From NCBI GenBank assembly GCA_022843625.1, contig JALHNH010000006.1, forward strand, positions 62,001 through 126,000: DNA of 64,000 bases, given 5' to 3'. The notes under the pieces were generated by a model. It did no database searches and was not told where the DNA came from. It was given only the letters and a program-made list of their open reading frames with translations. Of the stretch, positions 17,843 to 26,510 are shown one piece after another. Source of the DNA: Bryobacter sp. GTDB taxonomy: Bacteria > Acidobacteriota > Terriglobia > Bryobacterales > Bryobacteraceae. A program made the translations under genes and the position numbers. The number at the start of each line of letters is the position of its first letter. The first letter of the stretch is position 1.

Positions 17843-18706
17843 ATGAGTCTGTTATCTCAGTTGCGCCAAGCCGTCACATCGCTCAATCCTGGAGAAGTCC
17901 GGGAGATGGCAGAGCAGCGCGTATCCATCCGTCTGGTGGCCGCCCACGCCTCTTCCTACACAACCATGGCCGGCTGGCTGATGCCAGAATCGATCAGCCC
18001 AGCCAAGCGTGCCGACGCCTCGCGCATGATCTACCTCGAAGGCGAAGACAACAAGCCCGATCACTTCGACCTCGAAATCTACGCTGAAGACGCCATCGCC
18101 CCAGCCGACGCCTTTATCTTCCGGCGCGAAGCCCCCCACCGCGTAGTCAAAGAAATTCTCGACCGGCGGGAAGCCCTGGGCCTCCCCCTCGCTCGCCTCT
18201 TCCCGCCCTTCCGTGAAGAAGTCTGCAAACGTCTGATTCACAAGATCGCGATGGAGAACGCCGCTTTCTCGCTGGCCACAGCTCTCCCCAACATGGCCCC
18301 CTTGCTGGGCCTCGGCTGGGCAGCCGGCGAATTCGCCTCAGACTCGGTGATCCTCACCATGAACCAGATCCGCCTCGCCTTCTACATGGGCGCAGCCAAC
18401 GATCGCGCGATCGGCTACGGCGAGCAACGCACCGAAGTAGGCTCGATCATCGCCGGTGCCTTCGGCTGGCGTGCAGTAGCGCGTGAACTGATCGGCAAGA
18501 TCCCCCTCGGAGGCGGCCTGATCCCTAAAGCCGCCATCGCCTATGCCGGCACTTACGTCGTAGGCGCAAGCCTCGAGCGTTACTACCGCTTCGGCTACAA
18601 ATACACCCGGACAGAACGCCGCGCCGCCTACGAAGACGCCTTCGAAAAAGGCAAACAAATCGCCAGCGGCCTCATGGAACGTATTAAAAACCGCAAGACT
18701 GCCTAG
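17843..18706 (+). CDS. DUF697-like membrane-associated protein
   Basis: This is a 287-residue protein of unknown function. The C-terminal half carries a hydrophobic region of the DUF697 type: MAPLLGLGWAAGEFASDSVI, then GKIPLGGGLIPKAAIAYAGT and YVVGASLERYYRFGYKYT. Such regions are found next to or fused with dynamin- or Era-like GTPases, but no GTPase domain is present here or beside it. The N-terminal 110 residues are soluble and begin with amphipathic helices. It follows the nuclease-like gene by 14 bp. The stop codon falls inside a short tandem repeat that leads to the next gene. Confidence 0.6.
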   Translation: MSLLSQLRQAVTSLNPGEVREMAEQRVSIRLVAAHASSYTTMAGWLMPESISPAKRADASRMIYLEGEDNKPDHFDLEIYAEDAIAPADAFIFRREAPHRVVKEILDRREALGLPLARLFPPFREEVCKRLIHKIAMENAAFSLATALPNMAPLLGLGWAAGEFASDSVILTMNQIRLAFYMGAANDRAIGYGEQRTEVGSIIAGAFGWRAVARELIGKIPLGGGLIPKAAIAYAGTYVVGASLERYYRFGYKYTRTERRAAYEDAFEKGKQIASGLMERIKNRKTA

Positions 18707-18723
18707 GAACCTGCCTAGTAACC
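18700..18723 (+). repeat. 12-bp tandem repeat over a stop codon
   Basis: TGCCTAGGAACC (18700-18711) is repeated as TGCCTAGTAACC (18712-18723) with one mismatch and is followed by a partial third unit (TGTAGAG). The first copy supplies the TAG stop of the DUF697-like gene. It is probably a replication-slippage product; no function is evident. Confidence 0.7.
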
Positions 18724-18730
18724 TGTAGAG

Positions 18731-19468
18731 ATGTCAGTTAAAGTCGCCCTCGTCACCGGCGCCAGCCGGGGCATTGGCCGCGGTATCGCGCAAGAACTCT
18801 CCAAAACCCACCAGATCATCGCCACCTACCGTGGCAATCGTGAAGCCGCAGAGAGCCTCCGCGCCGGAACCGGTGCCGAAATCATCCAGAGCGACATCAG
18901 CTCCGCCGCAGACCGCGAAGCCCTCGTCCAATTTGCCAAAGACAAATTCGGTCGTATCGACCTGCTGGTCAACAATGCCGGCATCGCCCCCCGCGAGCGC
19001 AACGACATCCTCGCCGCCACCCCCGAAAGCTTCGACGAGCTCATCAACACCAACCTCAAAGGCCCCCACTTCCTCACCCAGGCCGTCGCCAACATGATGC
19101 TCACCCAGGGCTCCGGCCGCATCGTCTTTGTTACCTCCATCAGCGCCTTCACCTCCAGTACCAACCGCGCAGACTACTGCATCTCCAAAGCCGGCCTCTC
19201 CATGTCGGCCCAAACCTTCGCCGCCCGCCTCGCCCCTGAAGGCATCCTCGTCTTTGAGATCCAGCCCGGCATCATCCGCACCGACATGATCAGCAAGGTC
19301 GAGTCGATTTATGACGAAAAAATAGCGAATGGCCTCCTGCCTCAGCGCCGCATGGGCGAGACCTCCGACATCTCAAAAGCAGTCCGCTCCATCGCCGACG
19401 GCCACCTCGACTACTGCGCCGGCCAGCGTCTGAACGTCGACGGCGGCTTCCACATGCGAACCCTGTGA
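18731..19468 (+). CDS. SDR-family oxidoreductase, FabG-like
   Basis: This is a 245-residue NAD(P)H-dependent reductase/dehydrogenase. It has the full classical SDR set: VTGASRGIGRG cofactor loop (8-18), LLVNNAGIAP, catalytic S in VTSISAF, YCISK active-site YxxxK, and the C-terminal GQRLNVDGGFHM. The sequence resembles 3-oxoacyl-ACP reductases, but the context is catabolic. An MFS transporter starts 17 bp downstream and an old-yellow-enzyme gene overlaps that transporter, so the three probably import and reduce or oxidise one small molecule. It is therefore unlikely to be the housekeeping fabG, which usually sits with fabD and acpP. Confidence 0.9.
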   Translation: MSVKVALVTGASRGIGRGIAQELSKTHQIIATYRGNREAAESLRAGTGAEIIQSDISSAADREALVQFAKDKFGRIDLLVNNAGIAPRERNDILAATPESFDELINTNLKGPHFLTQAVANMMLTQGSGRIVFVTSISAFTSSTNRADYCISKAGLSMSAQTFAARLAPEGILVFEIQPGIIRTDMISKVESIYDEKIANGLLPQRRMGETSDISKAVRSIADGHLDYCAGQRLNVDGGFHMRTL

Positions 19469-19485
19469 TAACTTAGGTTTTTCCT

Positions 19486-20766
19486 ATGACTCAAGACAGC
19501 GCGCAAAAAAGCTTTTTCGGTTGGTGGATTGTCGCCTTCGCCTTTCTCACCTTCGGCATCGCCGTCGGCATCCCGTATTACGGCATGCCCTTCTTCTACG
19601 ACTATTACGAGAAGACCTTCGGCTGGTCCCGTAAGGAAATCACCCTGGGCTTCCCACTGGCCGCTACGCTCACCCTGTGGGTCGGCCCGCTGATCGTCCA
19701 TAAATACTCCCCACGCAAACTCCTCGCCATCGGCACCGGCTGCACCGCCCTCGCCTTCATCGGCTTCGGCACGATGGGCGGCTCACTCCCTGTCTATTAC
19801 GCCTTCTGGGTGCTCTACATCGTCGGCTACATCTTCTCCGGCCCCATCGTCCACCAGGTCATCGTTAGTCAGTGGTTCCGCAAGAATCGCGGCAAGGCCA
19901 TGGCAGTGGTGTATTTGGGCGTCGGCGTCTTCGGCGGCCTCTCGCAAAAGCTGATCGCCAAGCCCCTCACAGAAGGCTACGGCTTCCAGCAGGCGCTCAT
20001 CCTGATCGGCGGCATGATGTTGATGGCCTGGCCTCTCGCACTCATCTTCATGCGTGACAAGCCTTCAGAAAAGGGCCAGTTCCCCGACGGCGGCCTCTTC
20101 GCTCCGGCCGAAATGAACGCCCAGCCCAAGAGCTTCTCCTACCTTCTCTCGCAAAAGTCCTTCTGGCTCCTGCTGATCGGCAGCGCCTGCTCCATCGGCT
20201 CCATCGGCTCCATCAACCAGCACATGAAATTCATCTTCAAAGAACAGGGCTTCACCGAGCAAGGCGTGCTCAACGCAATGAGCTCCGACGCCACTCTCTA
20301 CATACTCTGGAGCTCCATCGCCGGCCGTCTCGTCATGGGCTACGTTGCAGACCGCTTCCCCAAGAAGCTCGCGATGATGGTTACCTACTTCATGGTTGCC
20401 GGTACAATTCCGCTCCTCCTGCTGGTCACCCCCGGTCAGGACATGAACTTCTACCTCTTCGCCATCCTCTTCGGCTTCGGCATGGGTGCCGACTACATGC
20501 TCATCCCGCTCATGGCCGCAGAACAATTTGGAGTAAATTCTCTTGCTCGCGCCATGGCGATCATCCTTCCAACAGATACAATTGGACAGACGTGGTTCCC
20601 GTACGGCGTTTCGTGGTTACGGGAAAACTACGGTAATTACGGAATCGCCCTGAACGTTGTGTTCATTATGGCGGCAGTGGGAGCAATCGCCGTGGCACTT
20701 TTGCCCGGCTCAAGTAAAGAGGATGAGGTACTTCCAATACAAAACACTCAGCGAGCTGGAAGCTGA
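19486..20766 (+). CDS. MFS transporter
   Basis: This is a 426-residue inner-membrane transporter with about 12 hydrophobic helices. It begins with SFFGWWIVAFAFLTFGIAVG. The loop between helices 2 and 3 and the motif GRLVMGYVADRFPKK (second-half Motif A equivalent) mark the major facilitator superfamily. The N-terminal GWWIV and the overall pattern resemble oxalate/formate-antiporter-like or monocarboxylate transporters; the substrate is not readable. It lies between an SDR (17 bp upstream) and a flavin oxidoreductase whose start overlaps its last 44 bp, so its cargo is likely the substrate of those enzymes. Confidence 0.9.
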   Translation: MTQDSAQKSFFGWWIVAFAFLTFGIAVGIPYYGMPFFYDYYEKTFGWSRKEITLGFPLAATLTLWVGPLIVHKYSPRKLLAIGTGCTALAFIGFGTMGGSLPVYYAFWVLYIVGYIFSGPIVHQVIVSQWFRKNRGKAMAVVYLGVGVFGGLSQKLIAKPLTEGYGFQQALILIGGMMLMAWPLALIFMRDKPSEKGQFPDGGLFAPAEMNAQPKSFSYLLSQKSFWLLLIGSACSIGSIGSINQHMKFIFKEQGFTEQGVLNAMSSDATLYILWSSIAGRLVMGYVADRFPKKLAMMVTYFMVAGTIPLLLLVTPGQDMNFYLFAILFGFGMGADYMLIPLMAAEQFGVNSLARAMAIILPTDTIGQTWFPYGVSWLRENYGNYGIALNVVFIMAAVGAIAVALLPGSSKEDEVLPIQNTQRAGS

Positions 20767-22159
20767 GGCAGTACAACTCGGGTGCAACAACGTAAGGTTT
20801 GTCAGCGAGAAATCCCGCATCACTGAAATTCTGGGCCGCAAGGTCGCTGTAGCCAACCGCACCGTCGGCAACAGCATGTGCATCCATCCTATGGAAGGCT
20901 GCGATGGAGAACTCGACGGCACCCCCGGCGAGCTCACCACCCGCCGCTACGTGCGCTTTGCCGAAGGCGGCGCCAAGCTCCTCTGGTTTGAAGCCACAGC
21001 CATTCGGCAGGACGGCCGCGCCAACCCTCGACAGCTCTGGATCACCAGAAACAATCTCCCTTCCTACGCGAAGATCCACGCAGACATTCTCTCGAGGCAC
21101 AAAGCGATCTGGGGCAACACCGACGACCTGCTGGTCCCGATCCAGCTCACTCACTCGGGCCGCTATTCTGTTCCGAACAAAACGATCGCTTATCACAACC
21201 CGCTGATCGACCAGAAATCGAACACTCCCGCCGACCACCCCGTCATCAGCGACGACGAGCTCGAGCGCCTCGAGGACTACTACGTCGAAGGCGCCGCCAT
21301 GGCCAAAGAAGCCGGCTTCACCGCCCTCGACATGAAGGTCACCCACGGCTACCTGCTCAGCGAGCTCATGGGCGCAAAGCTGCGCGAAGGCCGCTACGGC
21401 GGCTCCATCGAAAACCGCACCCGCTTCGCCGTCAACGTCCTCGGCAAGATCCGCGCCAAATTCGGCAACTACTTCACCCTCACCATGCGCCTAGGCTGTT
21501 TCGACAGCGTGCCCTACGTGAAAGACGCCTCCAAAGAAAACATCGGCGTCCCGCTCCCCTACGAGCTGCCCTACCCCCACGGCTTCGGCGTCAATCCCAA
21601 CGACCCCCTCAAAGAAGACCTCACCGACGTCAAGGCCGCAATCGCCATCTACAAGAACGCCGGCATCGACCTGCTGAATGTCTCCATCGGCTGCCCCTAC
21701 TACAACCCCCACGTCGGCCGCCCCTTCGAGAAGCCCGACGAAGGCAACTACGAGATGCCCGAGCATCCGCTGCTCGGCGTCGAGCGCCACTTCCGCATCG
21801 CCGGAGAGCTACAGCGCGAATTCCCTGGCCTGCCCATGGTTGGCACTGGCTACAGTTGGCTGCAGATCTACGCCCCCAACGCCGCAGCAGCAAACCTCGA
21901 TCGCGGCGACATCCAGTTCTTCGGCTACGGCCGCGGAGCCCTGGCCTACCCGCACTTCGCCAAAGACATTCTGGAAAAGGGCGAACTTGATTCAAAGCAA
22001 GTCTGCCGCACCGTCACCTTCTGCACCTGGCTCATGCGTCAGAAGCACAACGAATACGGCCAGTTCGCCAGCGGCTGCCCGCCCTACGACAAGGAAGTCT
22101 ACGGCCCCCTGATTAAGGAAGCACGCGAGCTACTTCGGATTCAGGCAGCAAAGTCGTAA
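20723..22159 (+). CDS. NADH:flavin oxidoreductase / old yellow enzyme family
   Basis: This is a 478-residue FMN TIM-barrel oxidoreductase of the 2,4-dienoyl-CoA-reductase/old-yellow-enzyme superfamily. Visible signatures are RTVGNSMCIHPMEGCDG at the N-terminus, VPIQLTHSGRYS, the conserved KLREGRYGGSIENRTRF and LDMKVTHGYLL (FMN/substrate site). The C-terminal TFCTWLMRQKHNE and SGCPPYD keep cysteines placed where FadH-type enzymes bind an Fe-S cluster, though the spacing is unusual. It has no C-terminal FAD/NAD module. The start at 20723 overlaps the MFS gene by 44 bp and is preferred over 20657, which would lie deeper in that gene. The 3' end overlaps the convergent secreted-protein gene by 47 bp. 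Confidence 0.88.
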   Translation: MRYFQYKTLSELEAEAVQLGCNNVRFVSEKSRITEILGRKVAVANRTVGNSMCIHPMEGCDGELDGTPGELTTRRYVRFAEGGAKLLWFEATAIRQDGRANPRQLWITRNNLPSYAKIHADILSRHKAIWGNTDDLLVPIQLTHSGRYSVPNKTIAYHNPLIDQKSNTPADHPVISDDELERLEDYYVEGAAMAKEAGFTALDMKVTHGYLLSELMGAKLREGRYGGSIENRTRFAVNVLGKIRAKFGNYFTLTMRLGCFDSVPYVKDASKENIGVPLPYELPYPHGFGVNPNDPLKEDLTDVKAAIAIYKNAGIDLLNVSIGCPYYNPHVGRPFEKPDEGNYEMPEHPLLGVERHFRIAGELQREFPGLPMVGTGYSWLQIYAPNAAAANLDRGDIQFFGYGRGALAYPHFAKDILEKGELDSKQVCRTVTFCTWLMRQKHNEYGQFASGCPPYDKEVYGPLIKEARELLRIQAAKS

Positions 22160-23318
22160 GTTTGATGTAGGCGGTCAAGGCAGGGTCCCCAGCCGCCTCA
22201 ATCTTCGCCTGCCGCATCGCAGACTTTCGTGACCAGTCATAGAAACTCCGGGCCGAGCGGAACCAAACCTTCGGGTTCGCCTCCCGCAACCCGCTGTGCG
22301 CGATAAAGTGCACCCACTCCTCCATCACCCGCTCCTGCATCGGGCTGGTCGCCAGCCGCTCTGCAAAGCGCCCATACAGATAAGCCTTTGATTCCTCAGC
22401 AGAGCCTGTAGTCCCGGGCTTCTGCTCCAGCCGAAACTGGCTGATCTCGGTAAGCATACTGCGCACAGAAGTATCATCCGCCGGAGCATTCGTCACCTTG
22501 TGAGTCAGCGCAAACGTGTTCGGCATCACGTCACGAGTGGTCGTGTCGACGGAGTTCACCCGAGCCGCCTCCGGCCCCAACGGCAACACCCCACGCACCC
22601 GCATCGCCGCCTGGTTAAACTCCTCAAAGATCCCCTGAAACTCTTCCGCTCGATTCCCGGCACAACGCCGGCCTGACAGGTTGTTAGTAAGGAAGTTGCG
22701 GTAATTGGCAAGCAAAAATCGGGCTGCAACTGTCGGCATCTTCTCGGTCAGCTTGAGTACAGAGTTATGCAGCGCGGTAAAGCGAATGGCCTCAACAAAC
22801 TCCCGGTCAGACCCAACCGCTGCGGCAAGCATGGGAGACAACATCGAGATCTGCTGGTCACTCCCGCCCTCAAGCAAAGCCTCAGCCAGCCGGCCCACCT
22901 CCACAGCAGACCGCACATTCCGCGCCGCCATCACAAACTCCCGCGCCCCGGCCTGCAGCGCCCAGCGGTAGTAATCGTGAGGGTCAGAAACCTCCAAAGC
23001 ATCGCAGCCGGCCTTCACACTAGTGGCACGAAGCGGAAAAGCGAGAGCGACATCCTTTTCTTTGTCAAAGTTATCGCGATAAGCAATCCAGGCACGCAGA
23101 GCGACAGTGGTGTCTTTACCGGCAAGCTGAAAAGCCTCCTGCGCCAGCGGAACAATCTGGGCGGAACTCAACTTAGCCGAAGGCAACAGCGCAACAATCA
23201 CAGCGCCGGAATAAGGCGCAGGCAAAGCCCGCGCAAGAGAAAGCCGATACTCAAGCTCTTTGGGGAGCGGGTCATTGGTCGCAGCGAGAAGAAGAAACAA
23301 ACTCAGCAACGGCATCAT
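22113..23318 (-). CDS. Secreted protein of a tandem paralogous family, copy 1 (unknown function)
   Basis: This is a 401-residue protein with a signal peptide (MMPLLSLFLLLAATND). I do not recognise it. It shares the scheme of the next two upstream genes: a start like EYRLSLARALPAP, a FPLRATSVKAGCDA motif, YYRWALQAG, ...NVRSAVEVGRLAE, a REF block and a second cysteine (GRRCAGN). It is the longest and most diverged copy, with a C-terminal extension of about 100 residues. The hydrophobic leader and the two cysteines conserved across copies suggest an exported helical-repeat protein with a disulfide. Its 3' end overlaps the convergent oxidoreductase gene by 47 bp. It is last in the tandem array. 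Confidence 0.75.
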   Translation of the reverse strand: MMPLLSLFLLLAATNDPLPKELEYRLSLARALPAPYSGAVIVALLPSAKLSSAQIVPLAQEAFQLAGKDTTVALRAWIAYRDNFDKEKDVALAFPLRATSVKAGCDALEVSDPHDYYRWALQAGAREFVMAARNVRSAVEVGRLAEALLEGGSDQQISMLSPMLAAAVGSDREFVEAIRFTALHNSVLKLTEKMPTVAARFLLANYRNFLTNNLSGRRCAGNRAEEFQGIFEEFNQAAMRVRGVLPLGPEAARVNSVDTTTRDVMPNTFALTHKVTNAPADDTSVRSMLTEISQFRLEQKPGTTGSAEESKAYLYGRFAERLATSPMQERVMEEWVHFIAHSGLREANPKVWFRSARSFYDWSRKSAMRQAKIEAAGDPALTAYIKLTTLLPESEVARVLP

Positions 23319-23327
23319 GCCCGTATC

Positions 23328-24317
23328 TTAGCGCTTTGGAGGAGGTGGTGGAGGAGGCACTGTTACATGCGGACGATGAGAATGCATACCCTCCCTGAGC
23401 CATTTGGTCAGGATGCCGAGAAGCTGATCTCCAGAAAATTCCAGCTCATCCAACAAATCTTCGTCTAGCTCAGCAGCGTCATACAGTGCCACGAACCGTT
23501 GCAACATCTCATAGCCGGAAGCATCGTTCCAACGTTTAGACATGAACTGCTGCTTCATTCTCCTGAATTCTACGGGATCAAACTCATGCTCTAAATCGCT
23601 AAGTGGGGCACAAGCCTCCTTACGCTGATTCTCAGAAAGAAACTGCTGATACTTCGATTCCACCGGCACCCGTTCTTCGTCTGGCAAACTCGCGATCAGC
23701 TTGAAAACGCTTGCTTGAAGCGATTTGTCTTTCAAAAACTCTTCAAACTCCCGTCGCGAGTCATTCGCCAAGGACAACCGCTCAATAAGCTTTATGCCCA
23801 CCGTACCTAACCAGCCATCCTTGATATCAGTAATAACTTTGACAGCTTCTCCCAGTTCGACGCTAGAGCGCAAAGACTCGGTTGCCTCTTCGAACCTGCC
23901 CGCTCTAAATGCTGCCTGCAAATAGTCGTAAGCGCTATCCACCATTCGATGATCACAACGAGCAGCTTTAGTTCTCGACCTGGGCGGAAAGGCGAGCACC
24001 GGATCAACAAGAGGATCTCGGTACTTCATGTACTCTTTCCAGGCAGCGGCAGCGATAGTCTCCATTCCCTCCGCTGTGCCGATTTCTGTAGCATACTCCT
24101 TAAGGTCAATGAAACGATCTACCCGCATTGCCACACCATAGGCTTCCTTTGCGATTTCCTTGGCGGCATTGCCAACAAGCTCATGATTCGGAATCAAGGT
24201 CAACATCGCTGGGGCTGAGATCTGGGCGGGTAACTTCCGATACTCCCGAAGCTTCACTGCAGCTTCGATTGGCAACTCCGCGTCGCTAGCCATCAACAAA
24301 GCCAGAAACAAAATCAT
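23328..24317 (-). CDS. Secreted protein of a tandem paralogous family, copy 2 (unknown function)
   Basis: This is a 329-residue protein with a short hydrophobic leader (MILFLALLMASDA). It aligns along its length with copy 3: VKLREYRKLPAQI, FPPRSRTKAARCDHRMVDSA, YDYLQAAFRAGRFEEATESL, RSSVELGEAVK, SRREFEEFLK, then KEACAPL with the second conserved cysteine. It ends in a proline run (VPPPPPPPKR). Much of the body looks like short alpha-helical pairs, but no domain is recognised. It overlaps copy 3 by 4 bp (ATGA) and lies 9 bp before copy 1, so all three are one transcription unit. Confidence 0.75.
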   Translation of the reverse strand: MILFLALLMASDAELPIEAAVKLREYRKLPAQISAPAMLTLIPNHELVGNAAKEIAKEAYGVAMRVDRFIDLKEYATEIGTAEGMETIAAAAWKEYMKYRDPLVDPVLAFPPRSRTKAARCDHRMVDSAYDYLQAAFRAGRFEEATESLRSSVELGEAVKVITDIKDGWLGTVGIKLIERLSLANDSRREFEEFLKDKSLQASVFKLIASLPDEERVPVESKYQQFLSENQRKEACAPLSDLEHEFDPVEFRRMKQQFMSKRWNDASGYEMLQRFVALYDAAELDEDLLDELEFSGDQLLGILTKWLREGMHSHRPHVTVPPPPPPPKR

Positions 24318-25201
24318 TTGCCACCCCTAGCCCGAAACGCCCGCACCAGCAACTGCAGCCGCTCATTCCCCGCAGCCTCTAACTCATCGAGTAGCGCCGT
24401 ATCCGCCTGCGCCAGCCGGAATAACTTCAAGAACGTCTCCACATACAGGTAATCTTGCTCCGCCCCACCCTCAATCCGCAACAACTTCCTCTTCAGCTCA
24501 ACAAAACCCTCTTCCTCCTCCACCTTCCCCGCCCCGCAACTCGGCAACTGCTCATTCTGCGTCTTGAAATACTCAAAGTCCTCCATCACCTCATCCCGCA
24601 TCTCATCGGGCACCCGAGCCACAAAACTCCGCACCACCCCCGCAATCCCCTTCGCCTTCTCAAACTCCCGCCGCGACTGCGTCGCCCTCCGCAGCCGCTG
24701 CACCAACTGCCGCCCCACCACCACCGCCCGCTCATCCTTCCAATTCAGCACCAACTCCAGCCCCGCCTCAATCTCCACAGCAGACCGCAACGTCGAAGCC
24801 GCCGCCTCAAACTCCCCCACCTCCATCGCCACCTTCAGATACCGCGAAGGGTCATCCACCACACGATGCTCACACCGCGCCACACTACTCCGAGCCCGCA
24901 AAGGAAACTCCCCCACCCGGTACACCTGCCACGCCTCCACCAGAGCATCCTCAGGCCCACCAGCCCACCCCAGCGCCACCGGAAAGTCCTTCCCCTCAAC
25001 ACTACGATCCAGCCGCGAAGCCACCTCATAAGCCTCCCGAGCCACCGCCCGCGCCGCCTCATCCTTCAAATCAAACTCACGAATCAACCCCAGCATCACC
25101 CGCGACTGTATCAGCGCCGGCAACTGCCTGTACTCGCGCAGCTTCGCGGCGACCGCAGCATCGTCGGCAACCAACAAAGGCATAAGCAGCAACCACACCA
25201 T
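24314..25201 (-). CDS. Secreted protein of a tandem paralogous family, copy 3 (unknown function)
   Basis: This is a 295-residue protein beginning with a hydrophobic leader (MVWLLLMPLLVADDA). It shares with copy 2 the blocks AAKLREYRQLPALI, PLRARSSVARCEHRVVDDP, SRYLKVAMEVGEFEAAASTL, RSAVEIEAGL, SRREFEKAK and LPSCGAGK. The two cysteines are in the same relative places as in the other copies. The C-terminus is Glu/Arg-rich and helical. It is the first gene of the three-gene array, 17 bp downstream of a DUF2141 gene, and could belong to the acpP-etfA transcription unit. The function is unknown. Confidence 0.75.
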   Translation of the reverse strand: MVWLLLMPLLVADDAAVAAKLREYRQLPALIQSRVMLGLIREFDLKDEAARAVAREAYEVASRLDRSVEGKDFPVALGWAGGPEDALVEAWQVYRVGEFPLRARSSVARCEHRVVDDPSRYLKVAMEVGEFEAAASTLRSAVEIEAGLELVLNWKDERAVVVGRQLVQRLRRATQSRREFEKAKGIAGVVRSFVARVPDEMRDEVMEDFEYFKTQNEQLPSCGAGKVEEEEGFVELKRKLLRIEGGAEQDYLYVETFLKLFRLAQADTALLDELEAAGNERLQLLVRAFRARGGK

Positions 25202-25218
25202 GCCGCTAGCTTAGCGCC

Positions 25219-25632
25219 CTACTGCATCGCAATCGAAATCGCCAGATCCCCGCTCACCACAAACTTGGCATCCTGAAACTTCGGCGGTCCCATCTTGCCC
25301 TTGGCATCATTAGAAGCCCCAGTTCGCTCCTTCGGGATCCCGATGAAGTTCGTATCCATCTTGCCGTTCCCGTTTTCATCGTGATAAACGGCCACGGCAT
25401 AAGTCCCAGGCGCAACACCCTTGAAAGTAAACACCGCGACACCCTGCACGATCTTCACCATCTGCTTGTCCTTGGACTTCGCTTCCTTCGTCGGATAAGC
25501 CCCCGCATCATCATAAAGCGCAGCCATAGCCGAGCCCTTATCGTTGCTAAACCCTTTGACGTTCACCGTCAAAGTAGCAGACTGCCCCAAAAGCCCCAGC
25601 CCCGCCAGAAGCAAACAAGCAAGCACTCGCAT
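25219..25632 (-). CDS. DUF2141 domain exported protein
   Basis: This is a 137-residue exported protein with signal peptide MRVLACLLLAGLGLLGQSA. The rest is a single DUF2141 beta-sandwich domain: LTVNVKGFSNDKGSAMAAL, FTFKGVAPGTYAVAVYHDEN, GNGKMDTNFIGIPKE and TGASNDAKGKMGPPKFQDA are near-consensus. The function of this family is unknown; members are periplasmic or outer-membrane associated. It starts 2 bp after the etfA stop and precedes the three secreted paralogues, so exported proteins of unknown role appear to be co-transcribed with electron-transfer flavoprotein genes. Confidence 0.9.
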   Translation of the reverse strand: MRVLACLLLAGLGLLGQSATLTVNVKGFSNDKGSAMAALYDDAGAYPTKEAKSKDKQMVKIVQGVAVFTFKGVAPGTYAVAVYHDENGNGKMDTNFIGIPKERTGASNDAKGKMGPPKFQDAKFVVSGDLAISIAMQ

Positions 25633-25634
25633 AC

Positions 25635-26510
25635 TTAGCCCTTAGCCGCGCGAATCGCCGCCGTCAGCGCCGGCAGCACCTCAAACAGATCCGCGCACAT
25701 CCCGTAATCGGCCACCTCAAAAATGGGCGCATTCTCATCCTTGTTGATGGCAACCACCGTCTTTGCGCCCTTCATCCCCACCAGATGCTGAATCGCCCCC
25801 GACAGCCCAACGGCAACATACAGCTTCGGTGCCACCGTCTGCCCGCTACTCCCCACCTGGCGTTCCATCGGCAACCAGCCGTTATCGCAAATCGGCCGCG
25901 AAGCAGCAATCTCCGCCCCTAGCGCCCCTGCCAGATCTTCAATCAACGAGAGATTTTCTTTCTCCTTGATGCCACGGCCCACACTCACGATAATCGGAGC
26001 CGCACTCAAATCCACTGCGCGAGCCGCCTCGCGAAACTTCTCTTCCGGCTTCTGTCTCGGCGCAGCGCCAGCAACAGGCATCGCCTCAACCACAACACCA
26101 GCAGCCTCACCAGCCCGGTAAGCCCCAGCCTGCAACGACAGAAACACCGGCTCACCCAAAGGCTTGATCTCGGCATTCAGCTTGCCCTGAAACAACTGCC
26201 GCGTCACAAACAAAACTCCGCCATCCACCCGCAACCGAATCACATCCGAGATCAACGACCGGTCAAAACGAGTCGCCAGCTTCGGCGCAAAATCCCGCAC
26301 CTGATAGGTATGCGGAAACAGCACCACCTGAAATTGTTTCGTGCGAATCAGCTCAGCCAGCCCATCGGTAAACCCATCCGCCGTGTACGTCCCACCGGGC
26401 TCCACGCTGTGTACGCTAAGCCCCAGCTTGGCCCCAAGATCCACCGCAGCCGCCAGCGTCTCAGCCGAAAGCTTATGTCCTGCCTCAAGTACAGCCAGTA
26501 TTCCGCTCAC
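25635..26510 (-). CDS. etfA: Electron transfer flavoprotein subunit alpha
   Basis: EtfA is the FAD-binding subunit that carries electrons from acyl-CoA and other dehydrogenases to the respiratory chain. The 291-residue protein has the N-terminal domain and the C-terminal FAD domain. Conserved pieces are IIVSVGRGIKEKENLSLIED, RPICDNGWLPMERQVGSSGQ, TVAPKLYVAVGLSGAIQHLV and VVAINKDENAPIFEVADYG. It overlaps etfB by 4 bp. No etf-quinone oxidoreductase or acyl-CoA dehydrogenase is in the window. Confidence 0.97.
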   Translation of the reverse strand: MSGILAVLEAGHKLSAETLAAAVDLGAKLGLSVHSVEPGGTYTADGFTDGLAELIRTKQFQVVLFPHTYQVRDFAPKLATRFDRSLISDVIRLRVDGGVLFVTRQLFQGKLNAEIKPLGEPVFLSLQAGAYRAGEAAGVVVEAMPVAGAAPRQKPEEKFREAARAVDLSAAPIIVSVGRGIKEKENLSLIEDLAGALGAEIAASRPICDNGWLPMERQVGSSGQTVAPKLYVAVGLSGAIQHLVGMKGAKTVVAINKDENAPIFEVADYGMCADLFEVLPALTAAIRAAKG

